Positions 1-8,986 of a DNA stretch of 64,000 bases are shown here, one piece after another (within the stretch, counting starts at the first letter, position 1; each line of letters starts with the position of its first letter). A model generated the notes under the pieces. The model searched no databases. It worked only from the letters and a program-made list of their open reading frames with translations, and was not told the DNA's origin. Location of the stretch: assembly GCA_020634515.1 (NCBI GenBank), contig JACKBL010000006.1, forward strand, positions 124,001 to 188,000, read 5' to 3'. A program made the position numbers and the translations under genes. The DNA comes from Ardenticatenales bacterium (GTDB lineage Bacteria; Chloroflexota; Anaerolineae; Promineifilales; Promineifilaceae).

Positions 1-27
1 TTGAAGGGGAAGTGCTTGTGTTGGGGG

Positions 28-1071
28 TTATTCCTGGCTGCTGGATGCGGCGGCCTCGTCGATTGCGGCGGCGGGAGTGACTGTATCATCTGGCGCGGGG
101 GCGTGGTCGAGGCGGGCGGCAGCGTCGGGTGTGACGGCTGGCGTTGATTGGCTGGGATAGGCGGGCGCAGAAATATCCCCGGCAGCCACCCATTCCTCAT
201 ATGTGCGGCCATCGGGCATAGTTGCTTGGGAGAGATCCGCTGCTGTTAGCAGTTCTCTCAACTCCACTTCTGCTATCCTCAAGTTAGCCCCTGATAAGTT
301 TACTCCTAACAAGTTTGCTCCATATAAGACAGATCTCACCATGTTTGCCCGGACGAGATTTGCTTTCTGCAAATTAGCATTTCGTAAATCTGCATCATAC
401 AAATCGGCATTCATTAAGTCAGCATGTGCAAGATTCGCTTTTACAAGGTCCGCATGTATTAGCAATGTGCCCACTAGCGTTGCTTGTGTTAGCTTGACCC
501 CCCTCAAACGCGCCCTAATCAAATTTGAATGACTTAAGTTCACTTGTCTCAGGTCAGCCCTCTCAAGCGAGAAGGAAGCATTTAGTAGCTTTGATTCTTG
601 GAGGAATTGTAGTACTTGCTGATTGCGTCCTGCGTCCAGGTCTCGGAGTACGGTCAGGGTGCAGGTTCTTGCCAGGCGTTTGACGTTTTCGTCTGCGTCT
701 GGCCCCAGCCCCTGTTTCAGAATCAATTCTGTGATGCGGTCGAAGTAGTTTTCTAGAGTTTGCTGCCGCTGTCGCTCCAGGGCAAGTTCCCTGTCCGTTT
801 CCCGTTCCTTTTCGGCAATTTCTAGTTCGGTGCGTTTTTGTACGTTGCTGAACCAAAGGCCAGCGGCAGCGAGGACGGCAGGGACGATAAGCAATTCCAT
901 CCAATCCCAATACGTTTTCTCGGCAAAGCCCATGTTGCCGGCATCTACCGTCTCCCACGTAATCCAAACCAGCAAGGCAAGGATGGTAACGATAGTAGCC
1001 CCTGTCAAGATGCGGGGGATATGCTTGCGCGTGATTCCTGTTATGAGCCAACCCAGGATTCTTCTTATCAT
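28..1071 (-). CDS. Pentapeptide-repeat membrane protein
   Basis: Two hydrophobic segments near the N terminus (IPRILTGATIVTILALLVW and the stretch after WDWMELLIVPAV) are followed by a charged coiled-coil (EIAEKERETDRELALERQRQ). Then comes a long run of A(D/N)LxxANL pentapeptide repeats, which fold as a right-handed quadrilateral beta-helix, and an Ala/Pro-rich acidic tail. The repeats probably sit in the cytoplasm, anchored by the TM hairpin; the function is unknown. I chose the ATG at 1071 (347 aa) because GAGG lies 9 nt upstream. An in-frame ATG at 1116 would add 15 residues but has no visible ribosome site. The architecture is clear, the start and the role are not. Confidence 0.85.
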   Translation of the reverse strand: MIRRILGWLITGITRKHIPRILTGATIVTILALLVWITWETVDAGNMGFAEKTYWDWMELLIVPAVLAAAGLWFSNVQKRTELEIAEKERETDRELALERQRQQTLENYFDRITELILKQGLGPDADENVKRLARTCTLTVLRDLDAGRNQQVLQFLQESKLLNASFSLERADLRQVNLSHSNLIRARLRGVKLTQATLVGTLLIHADLVKANLAHADLMNADLYDADLRNANLQKANLVRANMVRSVLYGANLLGVNLSGANLRIAEVELRELLTAADLSQATMPDGRTYEEWVAAGDISAPAYPSQSTPAVTPDAAARLDHAPAPDDTVTPAAAIDEAAASSSQE

Positions 1072-1543
1072 CCTGTTTTTCCTCGCGGTACCGTTTTTTG
1101 CCGGCACTCCCGCCATTGCATGGGATTATGATGCTTCCATGTTACCACGCATGACGCCATCACCTACATCCAGAAAGCGGCCGCCCACAAAACCGTAACC
1201 CCCCGTCTCTATCCGTCGGCGCTCAGGTAGTCCTACTCGTGCGCCATTTGTACGAAGCGGAACCACCTGATACAATGATAACAGACCTCGACCAGTCTGG
1301 CCGAGGTTTTTGCATGTCTGGTAATTACTAAGCCAGATTGGACCAATTTTCTCTGGTGAAATGGCCATTGAGCGTGTGAAATTGGTCCAATCTCCAGGGT
1401 GCCCCAGGCCCTGGTTGGATGAAAAACCCGGTTTGGGGCAAGTCAATAATCATCCGCGCCATCTGCGTCATCTGTGATGATGTTTTCACCAACCACAACC
1501 CGCGCGCATCCCATTTTGTCACCACGGCAGGTCTGAAAAATCT
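1072..1543. other. Intergenic region with a decayed MITE copy
   Basis: No convincing gene lies between the divergently transcribed pentapeptide-repeat gene and typA. Positions 1321-1402 hold a degenerate copy of the 95-bp GTAAC...GTTAC element seen intact at 42396 and 55665. Its left end and inner inverted repeat (AGATTGGACCAATTT / AAATTGGTCCAATCT) are kept, while the right terminus is lost. TGCCGGCA occurs near 1099. Confidence 0.7.
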
Positions 1544-3400
1544 ATGCTTACGAAACGAACCAATTTGCGAAATATCGCCATCATCGCCCACGTGGACCAC
1601 GGCAAAACCACCCTTGTCGATGGTCTGCTGCGCCAGGCGCGCGTCTTCCGCAGCAACCAGCAGGTGGCCGAGCGCGTCCTCGACTCCAACGATCTGGAGC
1701 GCGAACGTGGCATCACCATCCTCGCCAAGAATACGGCCATCACCATTGACGACCCGCAAACGGGCGAGCGCGTGAAAATCAACATCGTAGACACGCCCGG
1801 CCACGCCGACTTCGGCGGCGAAGTGGAGCGGGTGCTAAACATGGTGGACGGCGTGCTGCTGCTCGTGGACGCCGCCGAAGGTCCCATGCCCCAGACCCGC
1901 TTTGTCCTCAAGAAGGCGCTGGAGATGGGACATCGCGCCATTGTCGTCATTAACAAGGTAGACCGCCGCGATGCCGGCCCGGAACGGGTGCTCAACGAAA
2001 CCTTTGACCTCTTCATTGAACTGGGAGCCACGGATGAGCAGGCGGATTTCCCCGTCGTCTATGCGGTTGCCACCAAAGGACAGGCGGGCTACACCCCGGC
2101 CCTCGGACCCGACTTGCAGCCCCTGTTCGAGACGATCTTACGCCAGGTTCCCCCGCCAACGGTGGACGCGGACGCGCCGCTGCAAATGCTGGTGACGACG
2201 CTGGCTTATGATCAATATCGCGGTCTCACGGCTGTTGGTCGGGTTTTTGCCGGCAAAATCACCCTGGACCAACCGCTGGCACGGATCACACGCGGCGGCG
2301 AAATCCTGGTGGAGCGCGCCCGCTACCTGTTTGTGCATGACGGCCTGGAACGCCTCGAAGTGGAATCCGCCAGCGCCGGCGAAATCGTCGCCGTTGCCGG
2401 TCTGGAGAGCGTGGCTATCGGCGAGACCCTGGCCGACCCGGACAACCCACGCCCGCTGCCCACCATTGAGGTGGAAGAGCCAACGGTGCGCATGAGCTTC
2501 AGCATCAACAACTCCCCCTTTGCCGGGCGGGAAGGGCGCTGGGTGACATCTCGCCACCTGCGCGCGCGCCTCTACGAGGAGTTGAAGCACAACGTCGCCC
2601 TGCGCGTGGACGAAACCGAAAGCGCCGACACCTTCATTGTTTCCGGGCGTGGCGAACTGCACCTGGCCATCCTCATCGAAACCATGCGCCGCGAAGGGTA
2701 CGAGTTCCAGGTATCCCGCCCAGAAGTCATCTTCCACGAAGGGCCAGATGGCGAAAAGCAAGAACCCTATGAGGAGGTCCATATTGACACTAGCCCAGAC
2801 ACCGTGGGCACGGTTGTGGAAATGTTGGGCAAACGGCGCGGCGAGATGCTGAACATGCAAGATATGGACAACGGCTCCATCCACCTGACCTACATCGTGC
2901 CCACGCGCGGTCTGCTTGGGTTTCGCTACCAGTTCCTCACCGCTACCCGTGGCATGGGCATCATGCACACCCTCTTCCACGGCTATGGTTCCCTGGCCGG
3001 CGAAATCCCTTCCCGCTCACGCGGCTCCCTGGTCGCCTGGGAAATGGGCCTCACCAACACCTACGGCCTGAAAAACGCGGAGCCGCGAGGCATGTTGTTC
3101 GTGGGACCGGGCGTGGAAGTCTATCAGGGGATGGTCGTGGGCGAACACCAGCGTCCGGGCGACCTGGACGTGAACGTCTGCAAAACGAAACACCTGACGA
3201 ACATGCGTCAGTCTATCCGCGACATAGACGTGCGCCTCACGCCGCCACGCCAGATGAGCCTGGATGAAGCCATTGAATACCTGGCCGAGGATGAGCTGCT
3301 GGAAGTCACCCCCACCAGCCTCCGCATCCGCAAACGCATCCTGGACATGCACATCCGCGCCCGCGACGCCAAGCGCACGCGGCAGGCCCTGGCCGCATGA
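1544..3400 (+). CDS. typA: Ribosome-associated GTPase TypA/BipA
   Basis: Full-length translational GTPase of 618 aa, the usual size for TypA/BipA. Near the N terminus are the P-loop AHVDHGKTTL, the RERGIT switch I, DTPGHADFGGE (G3) and NKVD (G4). Domains II, III and V and the TypA-specific C-terminal domain follow (MQDMDNGSIHLTYIVPTRGLLGFR, SRGSLVAWEMG). Family members bind the 70S ribosome and help assembly and translation under stress or cold. The gene ends in ATGA, whose ATG starts the next gene, so the two are probably translationally coupled. The start is supported by the in-phase MLTKRTNLRNIAIIAHVDHG beginning; the ribosome site is weak (AGGTCTG). Confidence 0.97.
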   Translation: MLTKRTNLRNIAIIAHVDHGKTTLVDGLLRQARVFRSNQQVAERVLDSNDLERERGITILAKNTAITIDDPQTGERVKINIVDTPGHADFGGEVERVLNMVDGVLLLVDAAEGPMPQTRFVLKKALEMGHRAIVVINKVDRRDAGPERVLNETFDLFIELGATDEQADFPVVYAVATKGQAGYTPALGPDLQPLFETILRQVPPPTVDADAPLQMLVTTLAYDQYRGLTAVGRVFAGKITLDQPLARITRGGEILVERARYLFVHDGLERLEVESASAGEIVAVAGLESVAIGETLADPDNPRPLPTIEVEEPTVRMSFSINNSPFAGREGRWVTSRHLRARLYEELKHNVALRVDETESADTFIVSGRGELHLAILIETMRREGYEFQVSRPEVIFHEGPDGEKQEPYEEVHIDTSPDTVGTVVEMLGKRRGEMLNMQDMDNGSIHLTYIVPTRGLLGFRYQFLTATRGMGIMHTLFHGYGSLAGEIPSRSRGSLVAWEMGLTNTYGLKNAEPRGMLFVGPGVEVYQGMVVGEHQRPGDLDVNVCKTKHLTNMRQSIRDIDVRLTPPRQMSLDEAIEYLAEDELLEVTPTSLRIRKRILDMHIRARDAKRTRQALAA

Positions 3401-4962
3401 GCGAACCCCGTTTTCAGCATGTGGCCGTGATTGACCTCGGTTCCAATACGGCCCGCCTGGTGGTGATGAAGGCCATTCCTGGCTACTCGTTTCGTCTGCA
3501 AGATGAAATCCGCGAGGTCGTGCGGCTGCGCCAGGGCATGACGGGACGCGGTCTTAGCGACGCGGCCATTTCGCGGGCAATGTCCACCCTGCAACTTTTT
3601 CGTGATTTTTGTCATGGCCGCGAAATTGACGTCATCTTGCCCACGGCCACCAGCGCCGTGCGCGAGGCCAGCAATGGCCCTGCCTTCGTGGAGCGTGTGC
3701 AGCAGGAGTTAGGGCTTTCGCTGCGCATTCTCAGCGGGGAGGAAGAGGCGTATTACGCCACCATTGGGGTGCTAAATGAAGTGCCCATTGCCCAGGGCTA
3801 TGTGCTGGATATTGGCGGCGGCAGCTTGCAGGTGAGCGAGGTGTGCGCGGGGCGATTCCGTCGCGGCCAATCGTTGACGCTGGGGGCGCTGGCGTTGACA
3901 GAGCGGTTTATTGAACACGACCCGCCGACGCCGGAGGAGGTCGCCGCCGTTCAGGCGGAAATTGAAGCCCAGCTAGACGAAATAAGATGGTTAAAGGCGT
4001 CGCCCCAAACCATGTTGGTGGGATTGGGTGGTACGATCCGCAATCTGGCGCGCATGGAAGCTGTGCGACAGGGCTACCCGTTGTATACGCTGCATGGCTT
4101 TACGCTGAGCCGAGAATCGGTGCGGGCAAGTATCAACTTGTTTTGCGAACTGCCGCTGGCGAAGCGGCAAAAGCTAAACGGGCTGAACAGCGACCGCGCG
4201 GACATCATCTTGCCTGGCGCGCTGGCGCTGCTGGCCGTGATGCGGCGGTTGGACGTGGACGCGCTGACTGTGTCCATGAGCGGGCTGCGGGAGGGGGTGT
4301 TTTTGGAGCGGTTTTGGCGGCACTTGCCTTATCCCGTGATGCCGGATGTGCGCCGTTTTAGCGTGCTAAATCTGGCGCGTATCTATCAGTATCAGAAGAA
4401 CCATGCCAACCATGTGCGCTATCTGGCGGGGCGGTTGTTTGACCAACTGGCGCCGCTGCACGGCTTTGGTCCGCCGGAGCGGGAGCTATTGGACGCGGGG
4501 GCGCTGCTGCACGATCTGGGCGTGATTGTGGGGTACGATGGTCATCATCGCCATTCGCAGACGCTGATTGAGTTCAATGGGCTGGCGGGGTATACGCCGC
4601 GCGAGATCGCCCTCATCGGCCTGCTGGCGCGGTATCACCGTAAGAAGGACCCGGACACGTCCGGCTACGAGGTGCTGCTGCGCGCGGAAGATGAGGGGCT
4701 GGTGTGGCAGTTGGCGGCGATTTTGCGGCTGGCGGAGTTTTTGGAGCGGGGGCGCAATGGCAATGTGGATGACGTGACGGCGCGTTGGACGGATGAGGAA
4801 CTGCGGTTGACGCTGATTGCGGATACGTATCCGGCGGTGGAGTTGTGGCAGGCGGAGCGGAATGCCGTGCCCCTGGTGGAGGCGGCGTTTGGGCGACGGG
4901 TGGTGCTGGACAGCATTGCCGCGCCGTCTCCGGGATACCAACAGAATAGAGTTGACGCTTGA
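3397..4962 (+). CDS. Ppx/GppA exopolyphosphatase-family protein with HD domain
   Basis: 521 aa. The N-terminal ASKHA phosphatase half shows VAVIDLGSNTARLVV (phosphate-1 loop), an acidic LSGEEEAYYA region, DIGGGSLQVSEV (phosphate-2) and GLGGTIRNLARM. The C-terminal half is an HD-type domain with ALLHDLGVIVGYDGHHRHSQ and a later RYHRKKDP. This matches long Ppx/GppA enzymes that remove terminal phosphate from polyphosphate or pppGpp. Its 4-bp overlap with typA suggests a stress or translation-linked operon, which is inference. Whether polyphosphate or pppGpp is the substrate cannot be told from sequence. Confidence 0.92.
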   Translation: MSEPRFQHVAVIDLGSNTARLVVMKAIPGYSFRLQDEIREVVRLRQGMTGRGLSDAAISRAMSTLQLFRDFCHGREIDVILPTATSAVREASNGPAFVERVQQELGLSLRILSGEEEAYYATIGVLNEVPIAQGYVLDIGGGSLQVSEVCAGRFRRGQSLTLGALALTERFIEHDPPTPEEVAAVQAEIEAQLDEIRWLKASPQTMLVGLGGTIRNLARMEAVRQGYPLYTLHGFTLSRESVRASINLFCELPLAKRQKLNGLNSDRADIILPGALALLAVMRRLDVDALTVSMSGLREGVFLERFWRHLPYPVMPDVRRFSVLNLARIYQYQKNHANHVRYLAGRLFDQLAPLHGFGPPERELLDAGALLHDLGVIVGYDGHHRHSQTLIEFNGLAGYTPREIALIGLLARYHRKKDPDTSGYEVLLRAEDEGLVWQLAAILRLAEFLERGRNGNVDDVTARWTDEELRLTLIADTYPAVELWQAERNAVPLVEAAFGRRVVLDSIAAPSPGYQQNRVDA

Positions 4963-4981
4963 TGGTGGTCGGTTATTTTGC

Positions 4982-5323
4982 TCAACCGGGAAACAGTATT
5001 TCGCCGATAACAAATAGCAGGAGAAGGGCCCCAATCAGAGTAGACACATAAACGAGCAGCGCGTCCTCTTTCCGGCGGGTGATGGCCAGGAGACCTGTGA
5101 TGAAGGCGGAAATGCCGGCAACGACGCCCGCAAGCATGGTAAGCGCCAAAGCGGGTCTGCCGGCAATATCCGCCAACAGGGTGCTGCCTGCCGGCACTGA
5201 CTCATAAAGCGAACGGGCGAATGATGAGCCGATGACAAACAGGATGGGCATCACCACGATCAGCCCGACTGATCCCTTGCCCAAACTGGTTTTGGGCGTG
5301 ATTCTCCAGCGTTGTTTTGTCAT
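4982..5323 (-). CDS. Small three-helix membrane protein
   Basis: 113 aa with three predicted transmembrane helices: about residues 19-38 (VGLIVVMPILFVIGSSF), 58-80 (LTMLAGVVAGISAFITGLL) and 88-110 (LLVYVSTLIGALLLLFVIGE). The N-terminal tail is basic (MTKQRWRITPKTSLGKGS). No family is recognised. It starts 15 bp after the rhodanese gene stops, on the same strand, so the two likely share a transcript. Three TGCCGGCA motifs lie inside this short gene. Confidence 0.75.
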   Translation of the reverse strand: MTKQRWRITPKTSLGKGSVGLIVVMPILFVIGSSFARSLYESVPAGSTLLADIAGRPALALTMLAGVVAGISAFITGLLAITRRKEDALLVYVSTLIGALLLLFVIGEILFPG

Positions 5324-5338
5324 GCTGTTTACCTCCGT

Positions 5339-6160
5339 CTATACACCCTCGTATTGCGCGAGCGGCAGCCCTTCGCCCATCCATTCAATCAGGGAGCCAT
5401 CATACACGGCCACATTTTCATTCCCGGCAATTAGATGCGCAATCGCATTTACGGTGGCGGCAATACCGCCGCCGCAATAGGTCACCACACGCTGATGACG
5501 CGCTTCTTCTTTCAGCCGAGGGACGAATACGTCGTCGGACACGAGCGCATCCATTCCTTGCATCAAGTCCATTGCGGAGAGGAACGACGAGCCGGGGATA
5601 AATGCGCCTTCATACATCTGAGGGGGCAACGCATACTCCGTCCGAATGCTGCTATCTCCCATTGCTTTCAAGACTGCTTCCTTGCCAACGAACATCCCTG
5701 GTCTGAATTGACCCTCGAACTGCGTTTCTTCATATTGGCGGGCTTCCTGTTCCAGTTTCCCGCCCGCCTTTACCCAGGCCGCAAGCCCGCCGTTAAGGAC
5801 GCGCACATTGTTGTGACCCGCGTACCGCAGGATCCACCAGGCGCGGGTGGCGGCAGGGAGTATGCCGACGGCATAAAGTATGACTTGTGTCTCTTGCGAG
5901 ATGCCGATCCGCCCTATTTGTTTCAAGAGTTCGGCTTCCGGCAAGAGCATGTATTCATACTTGCTGTGCGTATCTGAAAATGCTTGATGATCAAAGAAGG
6001 CCGCACCGGGGATGTGCCCCTGGAGATACTTGTCGTAGGCAGTTGCCGGATCGGATTCGCTTCTGAAAAACAAGATCGTGGCATCGTAAATGCGAACGTG
6101 GCTGTGGTCCAGTTTGGTGAGCAGTTCATCCGCTTCTATAAAAACGCTATCTCTATGCAC
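5339..6160 (-). CDS. Thiosulfate/3-mercaptopyruvate sulfurtransferase (tandem rhodanese)
   Basis: 273 aa in two rhodanese folds. The N-terminal domain (about 5-135) is catalytically dead, having VILYAVGILPA where a cysteine loop would be. The C-terminal domain carries the active cysteine in VVTYCGGGIAATV (Cys229), then VYDGSLIEWMGEG, a typical rhodanese ending. These enzymes transfer sulfane sulfur from thiosulfate or mercaptopyruvate to thiophilic acceptors. The active loop CGGGIAA differs from the classic CRKGVTA and CG(S)GVTA loops, so the donor is uncertain. It is the first gene of a short minus-strand unit with the three-TM protein. Confidence 0.9.
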   Translation of the reverse strand: MHRDSVFIEADELLTKLDHSHVRIYDATILFFRSESDPATAYDKYLQGHIPGAAFFDHQAFSDTHSKYEYMLLPEAELLKQIGRIGISQETQVILYAVGILPAATRAWWILRYAGHNNVRVLNGGLAAWVKAGGKLEQEARQYEETQFEGQFRPGMFVGKEAVLKAMGDSSIRTEYALPPQMYEGAFIPGSSFLSAMDLMQGMDALVSDDVFVPRLKEEARHQRVVTYCGGGIAATVNAIAHLIAGNENVAVYDGSLIEWMGEGLPLAQYEGV

Positions 6161-6489
6161 CCGTTCAACTCCTTCGTTTCAATGTAGTATCACATCCAGC
6201 CCCCAATTTGGGAGGCTGGCTTTTTCAAAACCGAATACCCCAACGCCGCACTTAGCTTGTCCCATCTCAATAACAAGGTGGGGTTGGATGCCGGCATTCC
6301 GCGTCATCATATCCCCCCATCTGCACGGAAGAGACCGCGCCCTTCGGCGTCCGACCATACGGCTGGCATTACCCGCAAGTGGGCGGGACGAGACTCGGCT
6401 TGGGAGCCGTGTAGACCCGAAGCGAGGAAAAGGCCCGTGAATCGCGCAGGCTCCTACTTGTCGGGTGCACGCTATGTTAACCGCGCTCA
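6161..6489. other. Intergenic region with repeat element copy A
   Basis: No gene is seen. Positions 6243-6356 carry copy A of an intergenic element shared with 8268-8341 and 9373-9506 and in part with 7157-7195. The core reads GGTGGGGTTGGATGCCGGCA on the plus strand, and the distal part matches CGCGCCCTTCGGCGTCCGACC. On the minus strand the element follows the 3' end of the CPBP gene and precedes the rhodanese gene. Confidence 0.65.
6243..6356 (-). repeat. Intergenic element, copy A
   Basis: Minus strand: GGTCGGACGCCGAAGGGCG near 6356, GCCGGCATCCAACCCCACC in the middle, and GACAAGCTAAGTGCGGCGTT near 6243. The core is shared with copies B and C and the distal half with copy C. ATCCAAC and GCGTTGGGG recall RYYYAAC and GTTRRRY boxes of integron attC sites, but the match is imperfect. 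Confidence 0.6.
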
Positions 6490-7133
6490 TTACTGTCGGA
6501 TTATCGTGTCAGTTGCTACCTTGTCTCGGATTAGTGTCTTGGGTCCATATAGTAGAATAATGGCCAGGGCAACCACAAATTCGATGATATAGAAGAAGTA
6601 TATACTGGGAACATTGAAGGGTATGACTTCTCCCGTAACATTTCCCGCGGCGTGAAATAGCACTGCTGCCAGCACACTTTCGCCTGTGTTGTTGTAAACC
6701 CATGCACGGAAAATTCCTACCGCCAGGTAGGGCAATACCAATACCCAAATAGGCATCCCAAAACGCACATCACCAGGCATGAAGATTAATGGAATATGCC
6801 AACAGCCCTCGATAAAACCCAAGATCAAAGCAGATGTTGATGCACTCCACTTTGTCTGAAAATGCGGCAAAGCGTACCCCCGCCAACCGAACTCTTACTC
6901 AACCCACCATTGAGGATGGAAGCAATGAAAGGCGGAATGATCAACCACGGTGTTGAAACGTAAATTAGTGGAGGTTGCTGTAGGCCGAAAAACAGTTGGG
7001 AACCGTAGCGGGTGAACAAGTATAAGATCGGAAACCACCAGAACCAGGTCCAACCAAAAGCGATTAGGAAGAAAAGAAAGATGCTTTTGGCATTGAACTC
7101 TTTCATTTTAGATTTCGCCAATTGGTCCATCAA
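6490..7133 (-). pseudogene. CPBP-family intramembrane protease, frameshifted
   Basis: Two overlapping minus-strand frames make one CPBP (CAAX protease and bacteriocin-processing, Abi) protein. The upstream frame (7133 down to about 6890) has TM segments and runs to SILNGGLS. The downstream frame begins at EFGWRGYALPHF and continues with FIEGCWHIPLIF and FHAAGNVTGE, the family's FxxxH and HxxxN motifs. The junction reads TTGAGTAAGAGTTC; restoring one G (AGT GAA GAG) gives SEEFGWRGY, the EExxxR catalytic signature. A single-base deletion at about 6895 thus breaks the gene exactly in its active-site motif. It could be a real null allele or a base-calling error. Confidence 0.85.
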
Positions 7134-7233
7134 TTGTTCCTCTTTCTTCGTCTTTGCGGCTAACGCCGCGCGCGGGTTGTTTCGTGCTAATAACCTGCGA
7201 GAGCCACAGGCAACGTTCAGGTTCCTTGCCTTT

Positions 7234-8235
7234 TTAGAATGTTCTCCCGGTCAGGTCGAGAAGAACGCGACCTCCTTGGCTACCTTGTTCGACTAACTCT
7301 TGTGCGGTTGCGATTTCATCGAGGGGCAGAACACTCCCGATGGGATAGCCAGCCCAGCCATCGGCGAGCATCTCCGAGAGGTCGGCAGCCGCTCGGCGCT
7401 TTGCCTCGACCGGGAAGTCGTCACTCCCGAGGAAGTAGAGCCGCGCGTTTTTGAAGACCAGGTTCCAGAAAGGAATCTCGGGATTTGTCCTGTTCGTGGC
7501 GTAGCTTGCGATCGAGCCACCCAACTTCAAGACTTGCTCATCCACAGCCACGTTTGCCTGGAAGGCGACCTCGACGACGTGGTCGACTCCGTCCGGACTC
7601 AGGGCGAGCAAGCTCTCTACGATTTGCTCCGAGTCTAGTCCGTCCGTTCGGAGAACTTCGTCCGCGCCCGCGCCGCGAGCTATCGTCGAGTCCGCTTCGC
7701 TGCGGACCGTCGCGATGACCCCGGCACCCGCGCGCTTGGCGATCTCCACCGCCGCCATCCCCACCGCGCCGGCCCCACCCTGGATAAGTACCGTGCGACC
7801 TTTGACGTCTCCTCCCACGTGAACAGCTCGATGAGCTGTTATGCCGGGTATGCCGAGACAGGCTCCCTGGTCCCAGGAAGCGTTCGATGGGAGTTGCGTG
7901 ACCTGCTCCACCGGTACGACGACGAATTCAGCCGCCGTGCCGAACGGTCGATAACTCTGCGCGCCGAAGCACCACACCCGCTCACCCACCATCCTGGTCG
8001 ATACACCCGCGCCAACTGCGTCGATGTTTCCCGAACCATCACTGTGCGGGATGACCCTTGGGAATGGCATCCCGACACCAAAAGCGCTACTGCGTTTCTT
8101 GACATCGCCCGGGTTGATGCCCGAGCGCAGGACCGCGATCCGCACCTCACCTGGGCCGGGCACTGGATCCTCCATCGTGCCGACAACGAGGACATCTCGG
8201 GCCTCACCCTGCGATTCGTACCAAGCTGCTCTCAT
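7234..8235 (-). CDS. MDR-family NADPH:quinone oxidoreductase (zinc-independent)
   Basis: 333 aa medium-chain dehydrogenase/reductase. The N-terminal GroES-like domain (MRAAWYESQGEARDVLVVG, PGPGEVRIAVLRSGINPGDV) is followed by a Rossmann fold with VLIQGGAGAVGMAAVEIAKR. It lacks the catalytic-zinc cysteine/histidine pattern of alcohol dehydrogenases and resembles quinone oxidoreductase/zeta-crystallin proteins that reduce quinones or enones with NADPH. It lies in the run of minus-strand accessory genes flanked by the shared intergenic element (copy B upstream, a partial copy at 7157-7195 downstream). Confidence 0.88.
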   Translation of the reverse strand: MRAAWYESQGEARDVLVVGTMEDPVPGPGEVRIAVLRSGINPGDVKKRSSAFGVGMPFPRVIPHSDGSGNIDAVGAGVSTRMVGERVWCFGAQSYRPFGTAAEFVVVPVEQVTQLPSNASWDQGACLGIPGITAHRAVHVGGDVKGRTVLIQGGAGAVGMAAVEIAKRAGAGVIATVRSEADSTIARGAGADEVLRTDGLDSEQIVESLLALSPDGVDHVVEVAFQANVAVDEQVLKLGGSIASYATNRTNPEIPFWNLVFKNARLYFLGSDDFPVEAKRRAAADLSEMLADGWAGYPIGSVLPLDEIATAQELVEQGSQGGRVLLDLTGRTF

Positions 8236-8267
8236 AAGTCACTACCGCCATGAATCAGAGGCATTCC

Positions 8268-8341
8268 AACGCTGCGTTTGGCTTGCTTCGTGCTAATAGG
8301 GTGGGGTTGGATGCCGGCATTATCCACAACAACCTCCCACC
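8268..8341 (-). repeat. Intergenic element, copy B
   Basis: Minus strand: GTTGTGGATAATGCCGGCA, CATCCAACCCCACCCTATTA, GCACGAAGCAAGCC and CGCAGCGTTGG. TTCGTGCTAATA of the plus strand is repeated at 7180-7192. It lies directly upstream of the quinone oxidoreductase gene and abuts the Doc-like relic. Confidence 0.6.
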
Positions 8342-8625
8342 TGCGCCAGACGTAACACAGCCAGCGCGAAGGCCAAATCGCCTGCAACCGCGTATTGGTC
8401 GGCCCCGAACTGTTTACGAATTGGTCTGAATGTACTCACTCAACCAACTGCTGAATGCTCCTCGCATTGCCTCACCTGCCGCCGAACTCACGCATAGTTC
8501 GGTCGTAAATGACAAGAACCTCATCAACGGTCAAATAGCGCATAGGCTACGCCAACTGCTTATAGAGTTCCGCGCCTTTGCCGAAGCGACTACTCATGAC
8601 CTGGCCGATTTTGGCGCTGGCGGTT
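8320..8625 (-). pseudogene. Relic of a Doc/Fic-type toxin-antitoxin pair
   Basis: Minus-strand reading from 8543 gives MRYLTVDEVLVIYDRTMREF, the typical N terminus of death-on-curing toxins, then a stop after GGR and more stops. Just upstream, a fragment ending at 8547 (KIGQVMSSRFGKGAELYKQ, then LA and stop) looks like the end of a small antitoxin that abuts the toxin start, as expected for an operon. A 39-codon open stretch from GTG 8439 to 8320 follows. The pair is broken by in-frame stops and lacks the HPFxxGNxR Fic motif. Identification rests on about 22 residues, so it is moderate. Confidence 0.45.
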
Positions 8626-8645
8626 GCCCAGGATTTTAACGATAA

Positions 8646-8668
8646 GGGCCGCCTTTTTGGGGCGGCCC
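8646..8668. terminator. Hairpin downstream of the HigBA pair
   Basis: GGGCCGCC and GGCGGCCC form a perfect 8-bp GC stem around a 7-nt loop. In the minus direction it lies 22 nt beyond the antitoxin stop, followed by TTAT, so it could act as a weak intrinsic terminator. In the plus direction it is preceded by GATAA and has no T tract. Confidence 0.5.
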
Positions 8669-8689
8669 ATTGCTACGTAGATACAGCTT

Positions 8690-8986
8690 TTACGTTGTTT
8701 CCACTTCAACGGCTAAACGCAGCCCAATGCTATGTAATAGCGTTTTCAAGCTGGACAACTGCGGATTTCCAGCAGGGGATAGCATTCGGTAAAGGTTTTC
8801 TCGGTTCAATGAAGCGTCTTGCGCCACCCGTGAAAAACCACGCGCTTCGGTGATGTCGCGTAAAGCTAACAGAAAAACTTCCTGGTCATTTTCTTCAAGC
8901 GCCGCATTCAGATAAGCCGCCGCTTCTTCGGGGTCGGCCAGGGACGCTTTCAGTCCAGTTTCATAGTTTGCGGTTGTTGGGTTCAT
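8690..8986 (-). CDS. higA: HigA-family antitoxin (addiction module antidote)
   Basis: 98 aa from the ATG at 8986, which has GGAGG five bases upstream; a GTG at 8998 would add four residues. The sequence LADPEEAAAYLNAALEENDQ, then EVFLLALRDITEARG and RENLYRMLSPAGNPQLSSL, is that of the probable addiction module antidote family, whose HTH autorepresses the operon and whose body neutralises a RelE-like toxin. Its ATG overlaps the TGA of the toxin gene (ATGA), so toxin and antitoxin are translationally coupled, toxin first as in higBA. Confidence 0.9.
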   Translation of the reverse strand: MNPTTANYETGLKASLADPEEAAAYLNAALEENDQEVFLLALRDITEARGFSRVAQDASLNRENLYRMLSPAGNPQLSSLKTLLHSIGLRLAVEVETT

